From Baylisascaris procyonis (taxonomy: Eukaryota > Nematoda > Chromadorea > Rhabditida > Ascarididae), in assembly GCA_037389465.1 (NCBI GenBank), contig JAZARR010000221.1, forward strand, positions 598,501-662,500: a DNA stretch of 64,000 nt, written 5' to 3'. Positions 38,601 to 49,576 of this stretch are shown here, piece by piece. Numbering within the stretch: the stretch's first letter is position 1; each line of letters opens with the position of its first letter. Under the pieces are notes generated by a model. The model saw only the letters and a program-made list of their open reading frames with translations, was not told where the DNA came from and did not search any database. The position numbers were made by a program, and so were the translations under genes.

Positions 38601-39685
38601 TCTGCGAAAGGAAAATCCCTAAATCACAGTGAAATTCAGCACATCGGCGATAAAATGAAATCAAATAACGAACTATTCAAACCGGAAATCATTCATAATC
38701 ATATCTTACCGCATCGAATAATCTAATAGATTGATGAAACCATGACAAACATTGCATTTCCTTGAAGCTTATAGCGTTCACAACTCTCCACTACAGATCT
38801 CGAATTTCGATAATTTTTCACTTGAAAATTGGATTTTCTTTTTGAAATTGCCCTAAATGAATAAACAATACACATCGACTTCATCACGATTGATCGCATT
38901 TTCGCAGAAAACACAAAGGAACAAAATAATCGCACAAAATAGATCTCATATCTCCCTAAGAACTATTTATATTTTTCGATACACGAGAAATGCGATGTAC
39001 AACATAAAAGTATCTATTTAAAGGCGACTATATAAGTTGGTAAATGAATAAACACAGAGATTAACTGACCCACAGCTCTTGTATTCATTTTTAATTTAAA
39101 ACGAAAAAATTGTGGATTATGATGGCCTTTAGAGAAGAAGATGGCATTGGAAGAAGTCAGCAGTCATGTTTAAATATTAAGGACATCACAAACCTTGCGC
39201 AGCGACGACTGAGAGAAAGATTCAAAAGCAAAGTGCCGGTTCCATTTACGACAACTGGAGCAGAGTTAGCGAATCGGCTTCTCTGAAGAACAGATGCAAG
39301 AAGATATTGAGTTCATAAGAAGCGTCAGAGAGAAGGTTAATTATGCCAAATATGGAACACTGAAGACAATGAAAACCCTTTATCAGTGCAGTGATGTAAC
39401 AAATAGCGCAGGAAGCTAGCATCAAATAAGAGATATTTAAAGAAAGTGGTTAAAGGGCCTTGACAAATAGGAAAGTTAAATTAGACAAAGAGGAAGAAGG
39501 AATGAGATTCGGCAGCATCACTTCTGATTCTGAGCCAAGAGGTGACCCGGTCGAATCTATGATAATGTAGATGCTTAATACACATAGATCAGAGGTATTT
39601 CATCAGCACTTCAAGTATACCGAAACATTGCTATTCTCAAGTCGTGTTTGACATTCTTCTTTAAATTGTGCAACGACTATAGAAG

Positions 39686-39733
<48 letters not shown>

Positions 39734-41103
39734 GTAATTTGCCGTGTACTATACTTTCTAAATTATGCTCTTAAATCACAGCAGGTGAAAAAAGCTGTGC
39801 TCTTTGCGAAGTATGTTGAAAATAGTAAGAGTCTCTTGTTGCTTCGGTGCTTTAAGTGCCCCATAAATGAAGCATTCGTGTTGTGATGAGTTTCAAGTGA
39901 TTAGGTTGTTGTGCCTCAATACGATGCCATATCGCCACAATCAATACTTGCAAAAGCTCTTCCTTAATGACTTTTCGTTAGTTGTTTTTGTTATGCAATC
40001 AGATGTGAAAGCCACTAGGAATATACAAGATGCTTTTTTTTCAAATAAACAAATAACTGCGTCAAGAACCAATACAGTTGGAGTATTTTTTGGTTCGGAA
40101 GGATATTTCAAAATTCTTTTGACTCAGCTGTTTACCCACAAGTGCATCCAATGCAGCCAATTAAATTTTTACGATTCCTTCCCTACCAATCTATTTGCAT
40201 TCCGCTTTGATCCCAGCTATTGTGAGGAAATGTCTGTTTTAATAGATCTACTCAACTGTTCTCAAAAGCATTAATTGATAATATCAATTATTAACACTAT
40301 TATTCTAGCAGCAAACATCAGCGCAAACAAACCAGAACCTATCATTAACCCTTGAAAATATTCTTTTGCACCTTGCACCAGCTAACAGTAAAGAGATTCA
40401 ACTGTAATATCAATAACCTAATCGAATTCAAGCTATATAATTTGCAGCTTGTATAAACAAGAGTTACAGTATTTTTTCTATCTAACGTTAGATCGGTAAG
40501 TGCTGCATAAAATAAAGGGGTAATAAACATGCAAAACAAATTTTAAATAAACCGACTTGGAATGCAATAGAAATGTTGATCGTCAATGAGGCGAATACTG
40601 CGCACAATATGAGCCAATTTAGCATTCTGTAATTAAATTGGATTCGCATGTATACATACAAATGAGGTGAAATATTTATAAGTATCAGACCACCTGCTGC
40701 TGACAACGAGTCATGAGTTTAGGCAGAAAAAATACATGAAGGATATGGGGTAAGTTTAGAATTTCATTTTAATTCAAGAGCAAATTGAGAAGCATAGTTC
40801 ATTAGGTAACAGTCAAGTTGATCGCAAGGAATTGTTCTTACCCCTCGATCAAGAAATATCCATGAACTGAATTGAATAAAATATAACTTTGCATCCCTTC
40901 ATGAAGCTGATTTCTGAAGACCAATACGAAATAAGTGATATTTCATATTTCTGCATATGATTTAGTATCGTTTTTCCTCCATATTCGTCCTTCTCGAACA
41001 ATTGATGCGATTTCGGCAGAGAAATTTTTCATAACAACTGAGAGATGCAATTTCTTCTTCTGCATAGCAAAAATCAGTTGACTGCGCTGCTGATACATTC
41101 AGC

Positions 41104-41200
<97 letters not shown>

Positions 41201-44200
41201 ACGAAATGATGCACTCAAAATCAAAAAAATTAAAGCAAAAGCGCTTACCGAAAAATTCGCAAGCTTCTTTGGTTTAGATACTGCAACCGAGATAGTTTTC
41301 CTGTCCGCAGCGAATCGACGTAATTTAGGTCGCAATTTCTGCCTTCCTTTTAAAGTTCCACTCCTTAATCAAATATTCATTTGATGAAATTCTGCTTTTT
41401 GTTAGTTCGGTTTATTTACTTTGATGACGATCAATGTTGTTCGAAAACGACTACTTGCTTGAGAAAAATCTTTTGAGACCTCCGGTCTCCTTCGTTTTTT
41501 CTTCCTTTCAAGTTCGCTCGGTTTTCATCAACGAACCAAACGGTCGTAACGGATGTAACTAAGTTACTAGTTACATAATAAATCGCAATTCAACATGCAA
41601 TATGTGCCTACGGCGCTGTCTGTGACAAAGAAATAATGACTGCTTGATTTGGGTTATTATGCGCTTGCTGCATCAATGGATGTGCTAACGCAGGGACACT
41701 AGATGCAATTTTCCTGCATAATGCAACCCATCTTAAGGGCAAAAGAGCGTGAGGTATAACGAACATTAAAAAATATTCCATTCCGAGCATGGTTGTCCCC
41801 TCAATCAGCTCTTCGCAACTGATCAAAGAGGAAGAGCAAAGTAGGAGAGCGTTGCTTTCTTTTAATGAAGTAAAAGGCTCATCAAATTATCATATAAACT
41901 ATAAACATTGTAAAGGAAGTAATTCAAGAGTGACATCGATTCAGGAGACGTATGCTGGAAATAAAGTCTACGAAATAACAGAAGATCGTTTCTTCATAGA
42001 ACAATATTTTTCCCAGAAATGCGGCACAGAATGTTATATTTCAAAAAGCATTCATCGGCAAAGACAAAGACGGACAATATTTTATGGGAAGCACCCTATT
42101 TCATTCAAAGAAGAAAAAACACCACAATAGGTGAACGCATAATTGAAGAAGATGAAACATTGTTGCACAAGTTTTTTTTATTGCTCATCTCTAGTCGTCC
42201 AGTTCAACGTATTACGACACCAACTGCAGTTTTGTTTTAAAGACACTTTCGCAATAAAAAGCTGAAACGTGGCTACGCACAAGGTCTTAGCAGATGACAT
42301 GTTTATGGATCGGCTGCTTTTATTTTTAATCTTTTGAGAGGTTCGCATTTATACTCTCTAAAAATCAACGAAGTTATGTTGCTATTTTTAAGTAAAATAT
42401 TCTTTAAAGTCTTTATTCGACTCCATTCTCATCACCTTATTTGAAACAATAAAAACAGTGATAGTTTTATGTAATTTCCTTCAAAATTTCCCCGGATTAC
42501 TATACGAACGAGTTAAACCTTCGTCGGACTGATTATTTTTAAATTTTAAATTCACCTCGAGAAATCCAATTCACAAGTCAGACGTCGAAATTTTATTTTT
42601 TGTGCAACAATTGTGCAAAAATCACACAAAACCACAGCACGAATAAGCATTCTTCGACGTAATGTTTTCAAGATTCACAGTTATTAATGGACATTTACAA
42701 GAAAAAGTTTTCAGAAGCGCTTGAGTATTACGCTTTGGTTAGTAGCTAACAAATGCGACTGTTGAATCTTTGCAGTTTTCTGCTCTGCTCTATGTGACAA
42801 CAAATCTGCTCAGAAATAACTGTTGTGTATTTGTTTATATGTGTGTGTCGGTATAGTTATAGATCAATCAACAGTGTATATATTTTGTGGGCTTATATGA
42901 TTGACATCTGCTTGACGCTTCGTCTGTTTAGTTGGCTGTCCAGATCAGAAAATAAGCCTAATATCCAGTAGGTCTGATCTGATTTAGGTAGCTAAATCAG
43001 ATCAGATCACAATTGGCCAAATACAATATCAAGTCTCCAGTGAGCTGTAGTGTGAAACTGTTTATATGAACACTACAAAAATGAGTTTGGAATGCCGCGA
43101 TAATATCAGAAAATTTGCGTTTTGGCATCGTAAACCGACGTTAAGGAACCAGATTTCTAAAAAAAAGGATCGATGGATGCGTACGCAAACAAGAAATGAA
43201 GCACTTTAGCAGTAACGAAAACTGTTAATCTCCTGCGTACCTTAGGAAGTCATGTTTTTGTTGCCGTGATTTCTGAAAAAACCAACCATGGTTTTTTAAG
43301 ACAGACCTCTGGAGAAAAGAAAACTTCTTCCGGACGTCGATGATAAGCAATGTTGAGATCGATCGAGTGAGAGCAATGTTAAAGGCGGTGTATTGCATCG
43401 CACAGAACGAGTGCTGTGCAGCCTGCTCCATTGAGCAAACGAAGCCCGCCCCTAAATCGCTGAATAGATATTATCAAGCGGAATAAAGAATGACCAGGAA
43501 AAATGACTATCTTCCAGGATGGACTCAGCATTTTTCGTAATGTCGAACATAAATAATCTAGCTACCTTCATAGATATGTGTGAATGGTACCAATTACGGC
43601 AAAGACCACCGAATTGGAAACTTCTGAATTATACTTCTGTATTAAATGGTTTCCACAAAGCTGCTAACAATGATCAACAAAGCGAGCATCTTCCAGGTTC
43701 CACAAAAAAATTATTTACAAAGTTTGAAAAGTTCCTTCTATAAGATATCCTGCTTATTCTCTACAAAATACCATCTAAAGTGTTTCTGAAGCATTCTCTA
43801 TAAAGATATGATAACCCAGCTGAAAAAAAAACGATAATTTTAAACCTTTAAAAGTCAATCTGAAATGAAAGCCTACGGAAATTGTGATGCGGTTACCGGG
43901 AAACAGCAGAACAATGGAAGCAAACACCATTAGGATGTCGGATATTCACACTCATAAGACGTATTTTCACAGTCCTACCTGAATTTAATCATCGTACCGC
44001 ACATTTTTCAACTCATGAAAGTCGATTCATTTATACAGTATGATGGCAGCAGGGTTTAGTTTGCATCGAAGAAGACGGCTTTATATTGGTGCCACAGCCA
44101 ATCAGGCCTTTCGTGCGTCGGAGGTACATAAAAGTGTCAGTAATCGTTTATTTCATACTAATATGCCCAAAACATACTTTGATTGAAGAACTCCACTACC

Positions 44201-44924
44201 ATATTATCCTATAACGAAACGCAGTGTGAATACAACGAAGTCTTAGACCCATTAAAATCTCTCTGCATTATTTACTCAGAAGTATGTGTTTCCTATCACA
44301 TTAGGCAGAACACATTTTATGATCTCGGCGTTATTGTGACCAAACGCATTGCCATCTATACCTAGTCAAAAAAATTGTTTTATGAGAGACTTAGAAATCC
44401 TAATCGTGAAAGCAACATTGTGGAAGAGGAGCACGTTATCGAGTGCAGATTTGTGCTTCAAAACGCGTATAAATAAACCAAGCGTTCGCAGATCAACCCT
44501 ATGAGATGCCTTCAGCAAACGAACTGCTAGAAATGCGCTTCAACTTGGGAAAACCTCCAAAATTTTGTGTATTAGCTTATAAATTCAAGCAAGCTTCCTC
44601 AAAAAATCCAACTTTTTCGATCCGAATGTCCAAGTCCCCTCCCACCCTCAAAAACCCCCCTCTCTCCCTTTCTCTCCCGCTCTTTTGAATTACCGACTGC
44701 ACAATTGGTATGTAGCACGCTGTACCATTCAACCTTCTTTGATGAGCTCGCGAAGCGAGAATTGTGTGGTCATATTCAAAAGAAAAACTATTTGATACTT
44801 TTAGGCTAGTTTTTAAATTCTTCGAATATTTTTTCTTCTGGATGAATACTTTGCAACAAAGTGCTGACAGGAGTAGTAAGGCAGCTAGCGTCCATGCATA
44901 CGTTCCACTTAATTCCTCAAGCAT
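35659..44924 (-). CDS. Tentative multi-exon gene, unrecognised extracellular protein
   Basis: Candidate exons with donor, acceptor and open frame, in transcript order: 44850-44924 (possible signal peptide, WTLAALLLLSALCC), 43307-43459, 41249-41338, 40557-40626, 40372-40502, 38316-38488, 38171-38221, 38040-38077, 37381-37552, 36247-36446 and 35659-35773. Phases agree for 41249>40557>40372, for 38316>38171>38040, and for 37381>36247>35773. Joins between these groups are unproven and some exons are surely missing. Typical segments are RKTISVAVSKPKK, DRKNTVTLVYTSC, RDRGVRIAMDFVENVTEP, ITLRNDAIELRIGERW and SNVLFVEVNE, which suggest beta-strand-rich extracellular domains with scattered cysteines. 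The last exon ends in TAA at 35659-35661, followed at once by AATAAA motifs. Alternatively the locus continues into 33193-34735. No family was recognised. Confidence 0.4.
39689..39731. repeat. (TA)n microsatellite
   Basis: About 21 TA units in a presumed intron of the minus-strand membrane-protein locus. Confidence 0.97.
41108..41196. repeat. (TA)n microsatellite, longest in window
   Basis: About 44 uninterrupted TA units, directly downstream (in minus-strand direction) of the candidate exon 41249-41338. Tyr/Ile-repeat reading frames through it are artefacts. Confidence 0.97.
42973..43006. repeat. Perfect 15-bp inverted repeat (hairpin)
   Basis: Arms tctgatctgatttag and ctaaatcagatcaga are exact reverse complements, separated by gtag. 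The arms themselves contain a doubled GATCTGAT-like unit. It lies in a presumed intron. It could be a cruciform, a small mobile-element relic or a structured RNA; nothing else here decides between these. Confidence 0.85.
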
Positions 44925-45934
44925 ATGTGTCAATATTCGTTTATGCATTCCCTAGTGAACTGAAATTAGCCATAGACAGTTCCATTAAAAAAAATGGCCA
45001 TTTGTCCAACACAACATATTTCAAAGATGCATGTTCACTTGCGAAAATGTAGCAAAAATCCGCCCACTCTCCCCATGACCTGATGTGTCGTTGGTTTCCA
45101 GCAGAGTGATATAGAGGACTTTTTTTCACGACTAGTACTTAAAAGCGAAGAATGAATATGACCTTCTGTTTTGAACTGCCTTGCCTAGTTGGACAGAGAC
45201 GTTCATACCTGTAACAGGAGGTCCGAGTGAAGGAGCTAATAATCAAAAAATGATTCGCAGTTTCGCACAGACAAATGCACATAAACTGTTGTTTACAGTA
45301 AATCACAAAGAATCGTTAGAACACATATCAAATAGATGATCGCAAATATGATGAAGATCGCCTCATGTTTCTTTCAATGGTTTTCCGCTTTCCCATTTCG
45401 TAATTTTGATTGTTGTGGGATGTCCACGTCTGTCAAACAACGCCTTCGTTTCGCCCTGAAACGAGGAGAAATATTTGACGGTGGTGACAGTGAGTGTTCT
45501 AGAATATCCACAGTAACGCCAAGAATCAGGGAATTAGAAACAATGTAGGTCTACTTGAAAAAAACGTAACAAAAGAATAGCACTTATATAATTTGCATAT
45601 CGAAAAAAAAATTTTCAAATTCAGTTCTCTTCGGCGAAAACCATAAACAATATATGGAATGGTAAATTTCAAATGTAATATAGCATACTTTAAGCAGTCC
45701 AACGTCATCCTGTCTTCAGCCCCTCTCTTCTTTCTCAAAGGAACGAAAGATCTTTATTCATAGAAGAACAAAGAAGACTGCAATGAACCAGGACAACACA
45801 AATGCGCATAATCCGAAAAACATCGTCCGAGAAAGCATCATAAAACTGCACCTTAGAACACACGACAATACGTTATGCATCAACTGCCTTAGATCTGGTA
45901 CCTCCCCAACGATTTTTCAGTAAAACATTTTCAT
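43487..45934. other. Region upstream of the minus-strand locus
   Basis: Apart from the tentative signal-peptide exon 44850-44924 (-), I see no supported exon. A CT-rich tract lies at 44636-44690 (+). Short open frames at 43519-43743 and 44183-44365 (+) lack motifs and splice partners. Confidence 0.35.
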
Positions 45935-47330
45935 GACGGAGTGCAAATTGAAACGTTTTAGACAGTGCATAAAGACATTCCAGTTTCCAGCCTCTGCAAA
46001 TTTTCTGCAAGGTTATTTCAAACCAGCACCACTGTATACTGGAAGCTGTCTAGGAGGTCGTTTAGGAAGCATATCTTTCGTGTCAACTGGAAACGATGGT
46101 CACGGTGACTGTGATGAGGAGCAAAAGCAAAGAGACTTTCGAAGGATATATCAGAAAATCCATTGATAACTTTATAGCACAATGCCAAATCAAGCATTTA
46201 TCTTCTTATTCTAACTCCGAAGCTCGAAATTCTTAAGGCGTGCAGTGTAGTCGGGTTTATAGGAACCAGAAGACAACTTACGGAGGACTATACGGGTGGA
46301 ATACTCTACGACGTTTTTAATATCTTTGATATCAGAAATTTAGCGAAGGTGACCAAACGGGACAGCAATATCCAATAATAGGATAGCAATATGTTACAAA
46401 GACTTTACAGTAGCGGCCAATGCATTCGTGCCACAACGACCACAAAATGCAATTTGCAGTTTTAAACGTCCTCGAAGATATTCTAGCGCATTGAAAATTG
46501 GAGTGGAAATTGAGACTTATCAATAAACCGAGATCACGGATAACATTTTCGTTGATGGCAGACATATTCCATCCATCCGAAGCGTGCATTCGTCTGAGAA
46601 TTTATGTGCACGACATGGCATTTCTCATGAGATGCGTCTAACTGTCAGGCACTTGATCATGCAGAAAACATGCCGAAATCATCAGTCAACTGGTAAAAAA
46701 TGATGGCCTGATCGACAAGAAGCCAATAGTTTTAGGTCGTTTGCAAACAATTTACATGTACTTGAAAGCTTATCCGACACTTATTAACATGTACGATGAA
46801 GAACACTGCCTTGAGAAATGCCGCTTGAAATAGAACTCCTCTATGATGACGACCTACCAATCGTAACTTTAAAGGTATCTCGGACAAAAATGACCGTATC
46901 CATTTCACCATCTATCCCATAGCTCTGCAGTTTATGTAAGAGTGTATCGAGAAGAAGCAAATGCTGAACATTCAGAGGATGCCGTTGTCGGCTAACAATT
47001 CGCAAAACAATCGATGATAAGATCCAAAACTCTTCTCTCTCTCAAATCGTTTTGACTTAAAAGTGTTTATTTCTCACATTTATGAATTCTTCGAAACAAA
47101 AATGTGAATTATCTGCCAGAATGTTTGTCTTTGTAAAAGCTCTATAAAAGCGCCACTTTACGTCAATAAATTTATTCGTTCGTTCAGTTGCGGGTCCTCA
47201 ACCACAGAGCGTATTATGGTAAACAACGTCAAAATCCTTCGAGTAATCAATATAAACAACATCTGTTTGATTCTTTTTGTTTAATGCACAGATCCGCTCA
47301 CTAATGCATGACGCTAATTGTGACATTCAT
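45935..47330 (-). mobile_element. Decayed non-LTR retrotransposon (LINE) reverse transcriptase
   Basis: Reading the minus strand from 47330 downward gives reverse-transcriptase landmarks in correct order but in shifting frames. They are VVYIDYSKDFDVVYHN (motif around the first catalytic Asp, 47200-47260), LLHKLQSYGI with downstream DTFKVTIG (46850-46950), FANDLKLL in place of FADDLKLL (about 46725-46758), DLGLLISLNFHSNFQC (46500-46560), IIGYCCPVWSP (46335-46370), and a C-terminal part with LALCYKVINGFSD, FESLFAF and RDHRFQLTRK (46000-46200). The order and wording match CR1/Jockey-type LINE elements. Stops, frameshifts and an Asp-to-Asn change in the catalytic box show it is dead. About 200 bp near 46970-47190 does not fit the element and may be an insertion. 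No endonuclease domain or 3' tail was identified. Confidence 0.75.
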
Positions 47331-49576
47331 TCATCTTTTTAAGAAGCTCCCACGTTAAGATAGCTCAATGATTTTGAAACACGAAGGTCTTCGTCGTGAA
47401 CGTTCTCATACCCCAAAAGTCCTTTCACTCAGGAGATTTTCTGCTGCAGTTTGCTTATTCAAACACAATGCAACATTACCACAATGTTCAAACACAATGC
47501 GACATTTCATCTGTTGCCAGCGCACAAAAATTAGCAGGTAGCTACAACGAAGCAAGCACGCCACAGGATCCGACTTAAATACCCCTTTTGGAGTTTAGTT
47601 GCAGCTGTATTATTAAACCGGCATGAAAAGCTCCGCCTCTCCTTGTTGTAATCGACCGCATCAGGTAGCGGAGGAACCCTCCCTCATTTCCCCCGTTAGG
47701 ACCCTTTCGCCATTCGACATTATTTGCTGTAGCGCATCATGTGTTGATCTAGTTGTTTTCATGTGACAATCTTGTCCGCTTAGATAATGACAACGCTGCA
47801 TGTCTCTTTGAATGTATTCAACGATGAATGCACTTAAGACGTAAATAAATAAGTCAGAAGAAAGTAGCTAGCATAGAATTAGATCAAGTCGGAGAATTGT
47901 TTCACGTTGCACAGCTTCAAAATCGTCAGCCAAATGTGAATAGCAATTCTACCTAAAATAAAGTTCACATGAATGGAATTTCTTCTGCACTGTTCGTTTA
48001 TCTAGACGACTGTCTGAGTTAGGAGCAGAAGATTATCTTTTGTTAATCAAGCTGGATGTCTGCATTCGGTTTTGCCATTCAGACAAAAAAATAAATAAAT
48101 AAATAAATAAGAGTGTGATTTTTGCTGAGACCAAGAAAAGTAACCGCAAAACAAAAGAGAACAATATAAATTAAGGATATGAAGAGGAGAGTGAGAATAG
48201 ATAGCTGAATCAACTCTGTGGTGCAATTAGCGATTAGTGTAGCACAAAACCAACAAAATCATCATTCATTCTTTCATTGCAAAAGTTTCTTAAAAAATAG
48301 CCCAAAGTAACACTCGTCTGGAATGTATATTTGTCAGGAAAGAAAACGAACAAATTCAAATAGATTTGCTTTGAGATGATAATGATATCAGGTGATATTG
48401 CCTACTTGCCAATGCCAGTGATTTTGGGCTAAGACGTGTACAGAAACGGTTAGTGGTGGGAGTGGAGATAAGGCATGCCACGAACGATGCTCTTTAAGAA
48501 AAAAAAAGGATTTTTGAGCGAACATAACGGAATTCTTCACAAGAGTTTTGTTTTATTGATACTTTCTACACCTTCCCAGTGAGAGAAAACAAATCTGCTC
48601 GTAAAAAATAAGATTGAAGTCCTTCTGTACTTAGACTGAGGAAGATTTCACCCTCATATCAGCCTCCTTCTGCGGCAGCAATCCCGCTCGTCACTCCCAC
48701 TTCTCCTCCCCTCCCCTCCCAAAGCTCTTCATCCATTTCCCTCACTCTCTTTCTTCCTCTCAGTTACTTTAACACGTCTTTCTAGTGGATATTATGAAAA
48801 AATCGTCAGCTTTAGATCATTTAGCAGCACTGAGTGAAGGAAAACGTTGAACGCAAACCTTAACACATCTACGAGTGATCTGTGCAGCGAGTTGAGAGAA
48901 TTGCACGTAAGTGATTCCAGCAGAACGCCAGTATGTCATCTTTGAATGATCACTGCAACCACTTTTGAGGGATGAATAATCTATAAAAACACTGAATATG
49001 AGAAATGATTCTCCGAGAACAATGCCGCAGATTTTATATGGAAACTCGGAAAACGTATAAGTTAGTCACGCGAGCGGACATGCTACCAACTTCCTTCAAA
49101 ATACATATCATTTACCTAATCACCAATCACCAATCATATTGTTTTGAGAAAAGCAAAACGATGTAATCGAAGTATTGCTGACAAATCAGCGCAATATAGT
49201 CGGCAAAATCTACTAGAAAATTATGGAAAATAATGCATGAAGAGATATTTATGAAAACTTTCAGTGTTATTTTCAATCCTTAAACAAACAGATCAAAGTA
49301 AATAAACTCTATATCACAGGCAATATGGCACGTGGAAAGCTGATGTTTTGTGCTAAAACATTTCTTCGCATAAATGTACATTTGTAGTTACGAATCGAAA
49401 CTCAAATGGGAATGTGCCGCCTGCAGCGCAGATTACATTCATAACAGCATTAATATATTCAAATGCACAAATATATAAACTATATGTAAATAAATAAACA
49501 CGTATAAGAAAACTCACGCAAATAAAGCAACGGATGCATAAAAAGCAATAAGCCTTTCATTATAATCTATACTTAC
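47331..49576. other. Intergenic region with (AAAT)n repeat
   Basis: AT-rich, no supported exon. It contains a short (AAAT)n microsatellite at 48088-48109 and a CT-rich tract at 48690-48770. The 3' exons of the cysteine-rich minus-strand gene may lie here but I could not identify them. Confidence 0.35.
48088..48109. repeat. (AAAT)n microsatellite
   Basis: Five or more tandem aaat units. Confidence 0.9.

Noticed and set aside
39867..40274. 135-codon + strand open frame
   Set aside because: No recognisable motif, antisense to the minus-strand locus, and of a length reached by other chance frames here.
41099..41335. Frame with Tyr/Ile repeats on the minus strand
   Set aside because: Most of it is the translation of a TA microsatellite. 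Only the part before 41249 is a plausible exon.
43270..43486. + strand open segment ending in TAA beside AATAAA (LKAVYCIAQNECCAAC)
   Set aside because: Coding-like, but the minus strand over the same bases has a better acceptor (ctattcag) and fits the run of minus-strand exons. Left as unresolved, not annotated.
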